A stretch of DNA of 64,000 nt from Euzebyella marina (GTDB taxonomy: Bacteria; Bacteroidota; Bacteroidia; Flavobacteriales; Flavobacteriaceae), in assembly GCF_014855515.1 (NCBI RefSeq), contig NZ_JACYFK010000005.1, forward strand, positions 124,001 through 188,000, given 5' to 3'. Each line of letters starts with the position of its first letter. The first letter of the stretch is position 1. Below are positions 8,707-16,748 of this stretch, piece by piece. The position numbers were made by a program, and so were the translations under genes. The notes beneath the pieces were generated by a model, which was not told where the DNA came from, searched no databases, and saw only the letters and a list, made by a program, of their open reading frames with translations.

Positions 8707-9729
8707 ATGAAATTAAGCATCATAATTCCGTGTTACAATATGGAGCTCTATCTACCGGAATGTGTAGATAGCTTGTTGGCACAAAATCTCGATTCGTCAC
8801 AATACGAAGTTATTATCGTTAATGATGAATCTAAGGATAGAACCCTAGAAATAGCGAGGAAATATGAAAGCAACTATTCGAATGTAAAAGTTATTGACAA
8901 GAAGAATGCAGGGGTCGGTGCAGCTCGAAATTCAGGCTATGATCTGGCCCAAGGAGAATATATATACTTTCTAGACCCAGATGACTATCTGGCTCAAGAC
9001 ACCTTACCCGTTTTGCTTTCGAAAATGGATCAGCTCCAACTCGATATCTTAAGTTTTCGTACCAAATCGGTTTATGAAAAAAAATATCCTGTTTCCGAAA
9101 ACCCTATAGACAATAATCACGTACAAATAAAGGTTACCGACGGTATTACATATATTGCCAACAAAAAATATCAAAATGAGATTTGGTGGTATCTGATAAG
9201 AAGAGATTTTATTAAATCGACCGGAATTAGATTCATAGAAGGAAAATGGATGGAAGATGCCATTTTAACCGCAGAACTTTTTTGCGAAGCGAAAAGAATG
9301 GCTCACATCGATTTAGATGTACACAGATATCGAATTTTGCCGACGTCGGCAATGCGAAATAAAAGTAGAGAGCATTATAATAAAGTAATATATGATAATG
9401 CTAATGCGGCTCACGTCTATCATTCGCTAATGGAGCGTTTGCCTAAAGACCATGAGTATGCTGACCTTTGTTTAAAGAGACTTAAAACCAGACAACAATC
9501 ATTTGTTTTCTTTCTTTTGGTAAGATTAATGAAATCGGATATATCGGTGGCTGAAATACCCAAAATGCTTGACGGCTTTGAAAAAATAGATGCCTACCCC
9601 TTGAAAAGGTTTCTTGGTGAAGACTATCATGGTTTTAGTTATTCGTTTTTGGTTTTTATCTTTAACCGCAAGGCATTGATCAATCCATTTATAAAGATAT
9701 TTAGGTCATTATATAACCTGAAAAAATGA
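8707..9729 (+). CDS. Glycosyltransferase, GT2 family
   Basis: The 340-residue product has an N-terminal GT-A domain (about residues 1-220). Visible motifs are LSIIIPCYNMELYLPECVDS, VNDESKDRTLEIA, KKNAGVGAARNSGYDLAQGE and the metal-binding YFLDPDDYL. The C-terminal 110 residues are helical without membrane segments. It probably adds a sugar to the lipid-linked intermediate in the cytoplasm. It starts 5 bases after the phosphoglycosyl transferase gene and its last four bases overlap the start of the ATP-grasp gene, so the three form one tight translational unit. Confidence 0.9.
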   Translation: MKLSIIIPCYNMELYLPECVDSLLAQNLDSSQYEVIIVNDESKDRTLEIARKYESNYSNVKVIDKKNAGVGAARNSGYDLAQGEYIYFLDPDDYLAQDTLPVLLSKMDQLQLDILSFRTKSVYEKKYPVSENPIDNNHVQIKVTDGITYIANKKYQNEIWWYLIRRDFIKSTGIRFIEGKWMEDAILTAELFCEAKRMAHIDLDVHRYRILPTSAMRNKSREHYNKVIYDNANAAHVYHSLMERLPKDHEYADLCLKRLKTRQQSFVFFLLVRLMKSDISVAEIPKMLDGFEKIDAYPLKRFLGEDYHGFSYSFLVFIFNRKALINPFIKIFRSLYNLKK

Positions 9730-10694
9730 ATATTTTAATTTCATCGGCAGGAAGACGCGTTTCACTTGTAAGAGCTTTTCAAAAAGAGCTTAAGAAGTTA
9801 TACCCGAACGGTAAGGTCTATGCTTCCGATGCCAACCCAATATTGTCGGGCGCATGCCAGATAGCTGATGGCTATTTTGAGGTTCCTTATTTGACAAATG
9901 ACGATTACTTTGATGTTTTAATAAAGGAATGTAAAGAGCGTGATATTCAACTGATCATCCCGACTATCGATACCGAATTGCTTCCCCTTGCCCAACACAG
10001 AAAGAAACTGGAGGCAAACGGAATAGTACCATTGGTTGCTTCTGAGGATTTCGTGGCCAAGTGTAGAGACAAACGTCAGATTCACAAGTTTTTCGAATCT
10101 TATGGAGTAGGTATTGCGAAAGAATATGATAAAAGTAATTTCGAACTACCCATATTCATTAAGCCAATCGATGGTAGCAGAAGTGTTGATACGTATTTAA
10201 TTCAAGATAGAAGTGAGTTGACCGACTATCACTTAGAAAACCCGAAACTAATGTTCCTGGAATATTTAGACCATGATACATACGACGAGTTTACCTGTGA
10301 TATGTATTATTCGAAGGACCATAAACTAAAGTGTATTGTTCCAAGAAAACGTATTGAGGTTAGAGACGGGGAGGTTTATAAAGCACTTGCGGTATTCAAT
10401 GAACTTGTACCTTACTTGAAAGATAAATTATCTACCGTAGAAGGTGCTGTGGGCTGCTTAACTGCCCAATTCTTTTTAAATTCTGATAATAACGATATCA
10501 GAGCCATTGAAATCAATCCTCGTTTTGGGGGTGGTTTTCCCCTATCCTATTTGGCCGGTGCTAATTACCCTAAGTGGATTATAGAAGAGTATGGAAAAAA
10601 TAAGGAAATACCTGATTCTTTCGAATGTTGGGAGAAAGATTTATTAATGATCAGGTATGACGATGAAATCTTAGTTCATGGATATAAAGATTGA
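9726..10694 (+). CDS. ATP-grasp ligase (carbamoyl-phosphate-synthase-like)
   Basis: The 322-residue protein begins MNILISSAGRRVSLVRAFQK and follows the layout of small ATP-grasp enzymes resembling carbamoyl phosphate synthase large chain: an N-terminal pre-ATP-grasp Rossmann-like domain (to about 110), then the ATP-grasp fold with CRDKRQIHKFFESYGV, LPIFIKPIDGSRSV and the magnesium-binding segment AIEINPRFGGGFPLS. Such enzymes activate a carboxylate as an acyl phosphate and ligate it to an amine or other nucleophile. In this place it may add an amino acid or similar group to a sugar, but neither substrate is visible. The gene overlaps the upstream GT2 by 4 bases and the downstream HAD gene by 17 bases. 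Confidence 0.87.
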   Translation: MNILISSAGRRVSLVRAFQKELKKLYPNGKVYASDANPILSGACQIADGYFEVPYLTNDDYFDVLIKECKERDIQLIIPTIDTELLPLAQHRKKLEANGIVPLVASEDFVAKCRDKRQIHKFFESYGVGIAKEYDKSNFELPIFIKPIDGSRSVDTYLIQDRSELTDYHLENPKLMFLEYLDHDTYDEFTCDMYYSKDHKLKCIVPRKRIEVRDGEVYKALAVFNELVPYLKDKLSTVEGAVGCLTAQFFLNSDNNDIRAIEINPRFGGGFPLSYLAGANYPKWIIEEYGKNKEIPDSFECWEKDLLMIRYDDEILVHGYKD

Positions 10695-11334
10695 TTCCAG
10701 CACTGTAATTGTCTTTGACCTCGACGACACCCTTTATAACGAACTATCATACTTAAAATCGGCCTATATAGAAATTGCCCAATCTTTGTCTCCAAAAAAT
10801 TGGCAATCGCTCTACTCCAGAATGTTCTCATTATATAGAGACCAAAAAAATGTTTTTCTGTACTTAAGTGAAAACTGGCCAATTGAAAAGGCTAAATTAA
10901 TTGAAAGTTACAGAAATCACTTTCCAAATATTACCCTGTTTGAAGGCGCAAGACAACTGCTTACTGACATAAAAGCAAAAGATGGCAAGTTAGCATTGAT
11001 TACCGATGGAAGGAGCCTAACTCAAAGAAATAAGCTAAAAGCGCTACAAATAGAAGATTTGTTCGATGAAGTAATTATCTCGGAAGAAATTGGCTCTGAA
11101 AAACCGAACATAAACAATTATCTGGCCATTGAAAGACAATTTCCGAACTCATCGTATTGCTACATTGCCGATAATCTCAAAAAAGATTTTATCGTACCCA
11201 ATGAAAGAGGATGGAATTCTATTGGATTGATAGATAATGGGATGAATATTCATTTTACTTCCCACCAATATTTGAACGATTCAACATCTCCAAAAGGTCT
11301 TATAGTCAGTCTAAAGGAAATTACAATAGCTTAA
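10678..11334 (+). CDS. HAD-superfamily hydrolase
   Basis: This 218-residue protein carries the HAD motifs in order: motif I DLDDTLYNE (nucleophile Asp and general acid Asp two apart), motif II LALITDGRS, the motif III lysine in SEKPN and motif IV in YIADNLKKDF. A helical cap lies between motifs I and II (residues about 20-80). It probably hydrolyses a small phosphate ester. The start lies inside the last 17 bases of the ATP-grasp gene, an unusually deep overlap that points to coupled translation and a joint pathway, for example removal of a phosphate from a modified sugar or ligand. The substrate is unknown. Confidence 0.85.
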   Translation: MDIKIDSSTVIVFDLDDTLYNELSYLKSAYIEIAQSLSPKNWQSLYSRMFSLYRDQKNVFLYLSENWPIEKAKLIESYRNHFPNITLFEGARQLLTDIKAKDGKLALITDGRSLTQRNKLKALQIEDLFDEVIISEEIGSEKPNINNYLAIERQFPNSSYCYIADNLKKDFIVPNERGWNSIGLIDNGMNIHFTSHQYLNDSTSPKGLIVSLKEITIA

Positions 11335-11696
11335 AACTTGGTCTTTGTCAAAATCTTAGCCAAAGAAAAATACTCGCAATTTTAATTCAGACCGTTCATC
11401 GAAGAAATAATCTACAAAAAAGTAGAAAGAGTGTAGTTTATCGAAATTTTTCCTAATATTTTCCTAAAACACGTCCAAAGAGTGTATTTCATCGTAGATA
11501 TTTGCACTTAAACCCCGTAAAAGAGTTCGCGTGTACACTAATGAAAATCCCTCGAAAAGGTCTAGCCTAAAATCATGGTTTGATGATTTAAAGGAAGATA
11601 TTCTAGTATTCCTTTATCACAAGCATCCTGTTTTCTTTCTACTTTTTATAAAGTAGTAGTTGTTCACTTTCAGCACTATACTTTAGTTACCCCACC
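11335..11696. other. Intergenic region with imperfect direct repeats
   Basis: These 362 bases hold no convincing ORF. Two 18-base copies, aaagagtgtagtttatcg (11426-11443) and aaagagtgtatttcatcg (11477-11494), match at 16 positions and start 51 bases apart. Between them ttttcctaa occurs twice in near tandem (from 11448 and from 11459). A small inverted repeat, AAATCAT/ATGATTT with a 6-base loop, lies at 11570-11589 and lacks a T-run. A weak promoter-like TACTTTAG at 11679-11686 is only about 10 bases before the downstream TTG start. Confidence 0.6.
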
Positions 11697-13739
11697 TTGA
11701 ACACTATTGAAAAAAACATCAGAAATACTGGAAAGCGTGTCATTTTTACCGATTTCTATGATACTCTTGTTCACCGCAAAGTACACCCGAATTACACACT
11801 GCGTATCTGGGCCAAAATCCTAACTCGTGAACTTGGTCTTGAAATAAACCCGGAACTTCTCTTTCAGATTAGAAGAGACTCTTTACACTACGTTTCAAAA
11901 AGAGAGAATAAAAACTCTTTAGAGCTGGAATACAATTTCGTCGTAGAGGAGGTTTATAAAAGGTTATTTAACAATAATTTACTAAGAAAGATTGATTATA
12001 CAGTTTTTTATGAATTATACAAAAAAGCAGATATTCTTTCTGAGATAACAGTTCAATTTAAGAATGAACAACTCATTCAAGCTTTATATAACCTAAAAAA
12101 CGAAGGTTATAAAATTTATCTAATTTCTGACTTCTATCTTTCAAAAGAAATCATTGCTGAAATAATTCAGCAACATCAATTTGCTGACTTATTCGAAGAT
12201 TTATTCGTATCCAGTTCAGAATCTAGCTGTAAGGAAAACGGCTCTCTATATTCTTATGTGCTTAACCAATTAAATATTGACCCTGAACAGGTTGTTATGA
12301 TTGGTGACAATAAAAAAAGTGATTATGACAATGCCCTTGCTAAGAATATTGCGTCCATTCACCTTAAGCATACCTTCCATAAATTAAGAAACAAAAAAGG
12401 CCTTTTCGGCAACGATTTTGACGAATTTGCAAATGCTTGCCAAGGCGTCGAAAGAAAATGCACCAAAAGCAAGTTTGTTTTTAGTGAGTATATTCTTCAT
12501 TTTTATTTCTTTACAGAAAGACTGTATCTTCAAGCAAGAAAGCAGAACATCAACAATCTGTTTTTTTTGGCACGGGAGGGACATTTTCTAAAGCAGCTCT
12601 TTGATCAATATCAAGAGATGAATGGGTTTGAAAAAGAAAACAGAATAAAAACTCATTATTTAAAAGCCTCTAGACAATCTGCGACGCAACTGGCTCTTCA
12701 ACCTCTTAAGGACGAAAAATTCGCGTCTTTGATGAAGAAATTTGGGTCAATGTCCTTCAATGATTTTCTAGACTGGTTTCCTTTTTCCGATCAGACCAAA
12801 AATCAAATCAAAAATGAAATTGCTATTCCTCAAGACGAAGTCCACGCTCGTTTTTTTGAATCAGAGGCTTTAGATTTACTGAAGTCTAATCCTACTTTTA
12901 CAAATGCCTATGAAGACAGTAGGTTATATCAAAGAGAAGCCTTTATAAACTATGTTGATTCGTTTGAAGTCGATATAAATTCGGAAGGCTTACATTTGGT
13001 AGATGTAGGATGGGGCGGAACAATGCAAGAGGCTTTATTCAATCATTTTGAGCAAAAAATACCGGTTACCGGCTTCTATCTAGGTCTTAAGGAAATTTAC
13101 AACATTCAAAAAGGAACTAAACGCTACGGACTTAACTTCTCAATATATCCGAACAAAACATTTTCTGACGATATACTAATGGCCAATGGTCAACTGTACG
13201 AGCAACTATTGGCAGCCCCACATGGCAGTACTCTTTATTATAACAAAAATGCAGAATCGCCTACCGTAGAATTTCACGATGAAAATGAGAAATTCGTTTA
13301 CGAAGAATATGTAGGTCCAATACAGGAGTTCATGCTTGAAAAATTTCAAGAACTATTTAAAGTTCTTAGGCCAATCGATTATGACCAGGAAATGGCTCAA
13401 GATTATATGACCGATATGGCCTTGAGAATCGGTATTTTTTCAACTAAAAAGCGTATTAAATTTGTTCGTCAAATTTCGAAAGGTTTTTACCAAAATGTGG
13501 GAGCCAACAAAGTAGGAATCACTTATGACCCTACACAGCTAAAAACCTCTAAGACCACCCTTTTTAAAAGATTTATCACCTCACCCGAAAAGGTTTTCCG
13601 GTATATAGTTAAACTAAAACCATTTCTTTATAGCAAAGGCCTATACTGGGCCTCCAAACCTATTGACCTGATATATTACTATATAAAAGTAAACCTTTGG
13701 GCCAAGAAAAAATGGTTGAGTAAAGGGTTGATACCCTAA
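11697..13739 (+). CDS. Large HAD-fusion protein of glycan clusters (COG5610-like)
   Basis: The 680-residue protein has an N-terminal HAD domain (about 1-230) with motif I TDFYDTLVHR (Asp19, Asp22), motif II LISDFYLS and motif IV MIGDNKKSD (about 200-209). The C-terminal 430 residues form a separate conserved region with FFLAREGHFLKQLFDQYQ near 290 and LVDVGWGGTMQEALFNHF near 434; I recognise this two-part layout from the HAD-like proteins of LPS and capsule clusters grouped as COG5610, whose function is not established. The start is TTG: between the upstream in-frame stop at 11649-11651 and this codon there is no ATG, and the HAD motif begins only 15 residues in. It ends the rightward arm and converges with the OmpA gene after 9 bases. 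Confidence 0.78.
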   Translation: MNTIEKNIRNTGKRVIFTDFYDTLVHRKVHPNYTLRIWAKILTRELGLEINPELLFQIRRDSLHYVSKRENKNSLELEYNFVVEEVYKRLFNNNLLRKIDYTVFYELYKKADILSEITVQFKNEQLIQALYNLKNEGYKIYLISDFYLSKEIIAEIIQQHQFADLFEDLFVSSSESSCKENGSLYSYVLNQLNIDPEQVVMIGDNKKSDYDNALAKNIASIHLKHTFHKLRNKKGLFGNDFDEFANACQGVERKCTKSKFVFSEYILHFYFFTERLYLQARKQNINNLFFLAREGHFLKQLFDQYQEMNGFEKENRIKTHYLKASRQSATQLALQPLKDEKFASLMKKFGSMSFNDFLDWFPFSDQTKNQIKNEIAIPQDEVHARFFESEALDLLKSNPTFTNAYEDSRLYQREAFINYVDSFEVDINSEGLHLVDVGWGGTMQEALFNHFEQKIPVTGFYLGLKEIYNIQKGTKRYGLNFSIYPNKTFSDDILMANGQLYEQLLAAPHGSTLYYNKNAESPTVEFHDENEKFVYEEYVGPIQEFMLEKFQELFKVLRPIDYDQEMAQDYMTDMALRIGIFSTKKRIKFVRQISKGFYQNVGANKVGITYDPTQLKTSKTTLFKRFITSPEKVFRYIVKLKPFLYSKGLYWASKPIDLIYYYIKVNLWAKKKWLSKGLIP

Positions 13740-13748
13740 TTTGTCAAA

Positions 13749-14933
13749 TTAAAATTTGATAATTGTAAACTCTGAACGCCTATTCAATTGATGTTTGGCC
13801 TCACTACAATAAGTATGGTCGTCACATTCATTGACCAAATTCTCCTCCCCATAAGCAGCTCCTTTCAGTCTGCTTTCACTAACTCCCATTTTTACTAGGT
13901 ATTCAATCGTTCTATCGACCCTTCTCTCAGAGAGCCATTTATTATATTTTGCAGTTCCTCTAGAATCTGCATACGAAGAAACTGAAAGCTCTAACTGCAT
14001 ATTTTCTTTCATTATCTGGGCTAGACCATCAAGTACCTTTTTCGCTTCTGTAGATAAATAAGACGAATTCAAGTTGAAGTAAGCATTGCCCAAACCGTCT
14101 ATTTTACTTCGAATAGCATCTTTTCTTTGCTTTTCCAAAGCCTTGGCCTCTTCTTCCGCCCTTTTCTCCGCTAAAGCCTTCTCCCTTGCCAGTTGATCCG
14201 CCAGAGCTTTAGCTTTCTCTTTCTCAACTTCATCGATTGAATCTCTTTGCTTTTGCAGTTCTTCTTCAAGTGCCAACATGCGTTCTAGCTTATCTTTTTC
14301 TTCATTAGTCAGTTCTTTCTCGATTCCAAATCGATAAACGACCCCGACCCCATGCTGAAGATGGTTAGTCGCATTGTCATTGCTAATTCTCCATTTACCT
14401 GTAGAGTTAAAATCTAATCCGAAGTTCTCGGTAATCCATGTTCTAAATCCAACAACTCCATTATAGGTACCCCTTCCCACATTATCGGCTTTTGTATAAC
14501 CCAATCCCACACCAACATAAGGATCGAACCACGAGTCTTTTCCAAAAATGCGCATCAAATCATAGGTCAAGCGAGAATCTATGGCGTAATAATCCTTTTC
14601 TTCCTGATTAATTTCTCCTTCGATCAGTTTGCCCACTTGATATTTATTGTACGTACCAATAGCTTCCACTCCCAGGCCACTTTTAAAATATCTACCAATA
14701 TTCAGTCTAGTAGGATAGGGCAAAAAATTCCATTGCGAATCAACCGCAAAAAGCTCATCGAACATATCGCCCGAATCGTCAACAGCATTGAAACCAAGGC
14801 CTACATGCCACGAACGCGCAATTAGACTATCTTTTGAAGTCAAGACCAAATCAGGGTTCTCTTCTTGTGAAAAAACGGTTTGGTAACCGGAAATATATAG
14901 GAGCAATAATACGAATAGCGTAATTCTTTTCAT
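13749..14933 (-). CDS. OmpA-family outer membrane protein
   Basis: I take the ATG at 14933, ten codons inside the longest frame, because it opens a signal peptide (MKRITLFVLLLLYISGYQTV, cleavage after FSQ or nearby). The mature protein has an N-terminal beta-barrel-like domain (about 30-200) with the glycine/aromatic pattern of OmpA-like barrels, a charged coiled-coil of Glu/Lys/Ala heptads (about 205-265) and a C-terminal OmpA peptidoglycan-binding domain with YADSRGTAKYNKWLSERR and a NRRSEF ending. It probably anchors the outer membrane to peptidoglycan. Two cysteines in the last 25 residues (NECDDHTYCSEAK) may form a disulfide in the OmpA domain. It is a single gene with its own promoter candidate. 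Confidence 0.87.
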   Translation of the reverse strand: MKRITLFVLLLLYISGYQTVFSQEENPDLVLTSKDSLIARSWHVGLGFNAVDDSGDMFDELFAVDSQWNFLPYPTRLNIGRYFKSGLGVEAIGTYNKYQVGKLIEGEINQEEKDYYAIDSRLTYDLMRIFGKDSWFDPYVGVGLGYTKADNVGRGTYNGVVGFRTWITENFGLDFNSTGKWRISNDNATNHLQHGVGVVYRFGIEKELTNEEKDKLERMLALEEELQKQRDSIDEVEKEKAKALADQLAREKALAEKRAEEEAKALEKQRKDAIRSKIDGLGNAYFNLNSSYLSTEAKKVLDGLAQIMKENMQLELSVSSYADSRGTAKYNKWLSERRVDRTIEYLVKMGVSESRLKGAAYGEENLVNECDDHTYCSEAKHQLNRRSEFTIIKF

Positions 14934-14960
14934 GTAATTAAGATTTGGGTGTTCTAACAA

Positions 14961-14968
14961 CAAAATTA
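14961..14968 (-). promoter_or_regulatory. Candidate -7 box of the OmpA-family gene
   Basis: On the minus strand TAATTTTG matches TAnnTTTG perfectly. Transcription would start about 21 bases before the chosen ATG at 14933, which supports that start over the upstream one at 14963. No good TTTG element is seen at the -33 distance. Confidence 0.42.
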
Positions 14969-15054
14969 GGTATTGAAGCTACCTCATATGAATATATCTC
15001 TTGAACAACCAGATTATTCGACGTGCAACTAAATCAGCAGTAAGAAATACACTG

Positions 15055-15564
15055 TCAATCGGAATCAATTATAATCTTCTTATCTATTTCCGATATTCTA
15101 TAGACTAAAAAAGGGCGTAATCCCGAAGTTGATGAGGATGCTTTATTTGGGTCCTTGGTTTTTAAATAGACTGTGTCTTCTGTAACCTGTTTAACCCGCA
15201 AACTACCTTTGTCAGACTCTTGCACATTAGGAAAATACACAAGAAGTGCATTCTTGCTAAAATCAATGTCTGGTAAAGGAATACCAGGTTTTCTTGTTTT
15301 ATTGATTTTGGAATAGAACTTTTTAAGTGCTCCCGAATCTTTAATTACAAAATAATCCTCTTCAATAGAACCATCGTAATAATCGGATACTAAAAGTTCG
15401 ATTAAGTTATCGGAATCTTCTTGCTCGGTTTGATTGTTCGTAGCACCATTCTTTTGCCCTTTACAAGAATGGATTAAGACTGGAATCAGTAGAATTGCGA
15501 GATATGCCTTAACTAAATGTCTTGTCAAACCTACTTTTATAAGCCTCTTCGTATAGATTTTCAT
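15055..15564 (-). CDS. Small lipoprotein of unknown function downstream of bshA
   Basis: I do not recognise this protein. With the ATG at 15564 it has 169 residues; the N-terminus contains a hydrophobic segment followed by a lipobox ending in HSC (LLIPVLIHSC), so it is probably a lipoprotein. A TTG at 15528 would give a more normal signal peptide (LTRHLVKAYLAILLIPVLIH) and a smaller overlap with bshA, and may be the true start. The mature part is small and charged, with LLVSDYYDGSIEEDYFVIKD and DFSKNALLVYFPN, and no known catalytic motif. It overlaps the 3' end of bshA (by 56 bases from the ATG, 20 from the TTG) in another frame, so it is probably co-expressed with it. Confidence 0.65.
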   Translation of the reverse strand: MKIYTKRLIKVGLTRHLVKAYLAILLIPVLIHSCKGQKNGATNNQTEQEDSDNLIELLVSDYYDGSIEEDYFVIKDSGALKKFYSKINKTRKPGIPLPDIDFSKNALLVYFPNVQESDKGSLRVKQVTEDTVYLKTKDPNKASSSTSGLRPFLVYRISEIDKKIIIDSD

Positions 15565-16654
15565 ATAAGGGAAGTACTTTAAGAATATCAAATCTTTCAG
15601 AAGATTTTCGGGCGTTTGTTTTGAATTTTTCCAAAACTTCATCATCCCCTAGTATTTTCAGGGCATTTGCCGCCATTCCTTCCACATCGCCTACATCATT
15701 CAAGTAACCGGTAATACCATCAAGATTAACTTCGGGTATACCGCCAGCATTACTAGATATAACCGGCACCTTATTGATCATCGCCTCCAATGCAGCCAAA
15801 CCAAAACTTTCCGATTCCGATGGAAGAAGAAACAAATCGGAAAAACAAAGAATACGGTCTATCTCATTACTATTACCAAGAAAGATAACCTTGTCTGAAA
15901 TACCCAAAGAATCACATAAACGCTCGGCTACTTCTTTTTGTGGCCCTTCGCCCACCATTATTAGCTTAGCGGGCATTTCTTTTTGAATACGATGAAAAAC
16001 CTGAACCACATCAGGAATGCGTTTAACCTTTCTAAAATTACTTATATGCGTAATTATTTTCTCGTCATCATCGGCCATTAATGACCTTTGACAATCGGTA
16101 AATGAATTACTGTATTTTTTCTTATCAATGAAATTGGGCACTACCTGAATATCTTTCTCAATATTGAAAAACTCTAAAGTTCTTTCCTTTAAATTTTGAG
16201 AGACCGAGGTAACGACGTCAGATTGGTTAATGCTAAAGGTAACCGCTGGTTTATAAAACGGATGTTTCCCGACTAAAGTAATATCTGTTCCGTGCAGGGT
16301 TGTTATCATTGGAACATAGATACCTTCTTCCTCAAGCATTTTTTTAGCCATATAACCCGCATAAGCATGAGGAATGGCATAATGCACATGCAATAAATCT
16401 ATGTTATGAAGTTTAATGGTATCAACTAACTTGCTAGAAAGCGCCAACTCGTAAGGCTGATAATGAAAAAGAGGATACTCAGGAACATGAACCTCGTGAA
16501 AATAGATATTATTATTTAAGAGGCTTAGTCTAACGGGCTGTCTATAAGTGACAAAATGTACTTCGTGACCTCTATCTGCCAAGGCGATGCCCAATTCTGT
16601 GGCTACAACACCACTACCCCCAAATGTCGGGTAACATACAATAGCTATTTTCAT
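15509..16654 (-). CDS. bshA: N-acetyl-alpha-D-glucosaminyl L-malate synthase BshA
   Basis: The 381-residue GT4 enzyme begins MKIAIVCYPTFGGSGVVATE and contains HVHYAIPHAYAGYMAKK, TTLHGTDITLVGKHP and FGLAALEAMINKVPVISSNA, the signature of BshA rather than of polysaccharide glycosyltransferases. It joins GlcNAc from UDP-GlcNAc to L-malate, the first step of bacillithiol biosynthesis, in the cytoplasm. Bacillithiol is the low-molecular-weight thiol of Firmicutes and many Bacteroidetes. The deacetylase BshB and ligase BshC are not in the window. The gene follows the NagZ-type fusion on the same strand after 94 bases that include a promoter candidate and an inverted repeat. Confidence 0.92.
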   Translation of the reverse strand: MKIAIVCYPTFGGSGVVATELGIALADRGHEVHFVTYRQPVRLSLLNNNIYFHEVHVPEYPLFHYQPYELALSSKLVDTIKLHNIDLLHVHYAIPHAYAGYMAKKMLEEEGIYVPMITTLHGTDITLVGKHPFYKPAVTFSINQSDVVTSVSQNLKERTLEFFNIEKDIQVVPNFIDKKKYSNSFTDCQRSLMADDDEKIITHISNFRKVKRIPDVVQVFHRIQKEMPAKLIMVGEGPQKEVAERLCDSLGISDKVIFLGNSNEIDRILCFSDLFLLPSESESFGLAALEAMINKVPVISSNAGGIPEVNLDGITGYLNDVGDVEGMAANALKILGDDEVLEKFKTNARKSSERFDILKVLPLYENLYEEAYKSRFDKTFS

Positions 16655-16668
16655 CCTTCAAATTTAAC

Positions 16669-16676
16669 CAAAACTA
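16669..16676 (-). promoter_or_regulatory. Candidate -7 box of bshA
   Basis: TAGTTTTG on the minus strand matches TAnnTTTG perfectly. The predicted start of transcription is only about 8 bases before the ATG at 16654, so the leader would be very short. The region where a -33 element should lie is occupied by the inverted repeat at 16681-16721. Confidence 0.35.
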
Positions 16677-16680
16677 CTAT

Positions 16681-16721
16681 CTATGTCGTTATGCCGCTTT
16701 CGTAATTTCAAAACGACATAG
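16681..16721. repeat. 10-base perfect inverted repeat upstream of bshA
   Basis: CTATGTCGTT (16681-16690) and AACGACATAG (16712-16721) are exact inverted copies separated by 21 bases. It lies between the 3' end of the NagZ-type gene and the bshA promoter candidate. No T-run follows on the minus strand, so it does not look like an intrinsic terminator; an operator or an RNA processing hairpin is possible. Confidence 0.6.
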
Positions 16722-16748
16722 TTAAGATTTAGTTAACGCCTTCTAAAG

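Noticed and set aside
11335-11696. CRISPR-like array from the two 18-base repeats
   Set aside because: Only two imperfect copies exist, with a 33-base interval that itself holds a tandem, and there are no cas genes.
1-13739. Genomic island of recent transfer with mobile element ends
   Set aside because: Composition looks AT-rich, but I found no transposase, integrase, tRNA border or flanking repeat, so I keep it as a variable cluster only.
13739-13775. Palindromic TCAAAT/ATTTGA between the COG5610-type and OmpA genes as a terminator
   Set aside because: The stem is only 6 A/T-rich base pairs and has no following T-run, so it is too weak to call.
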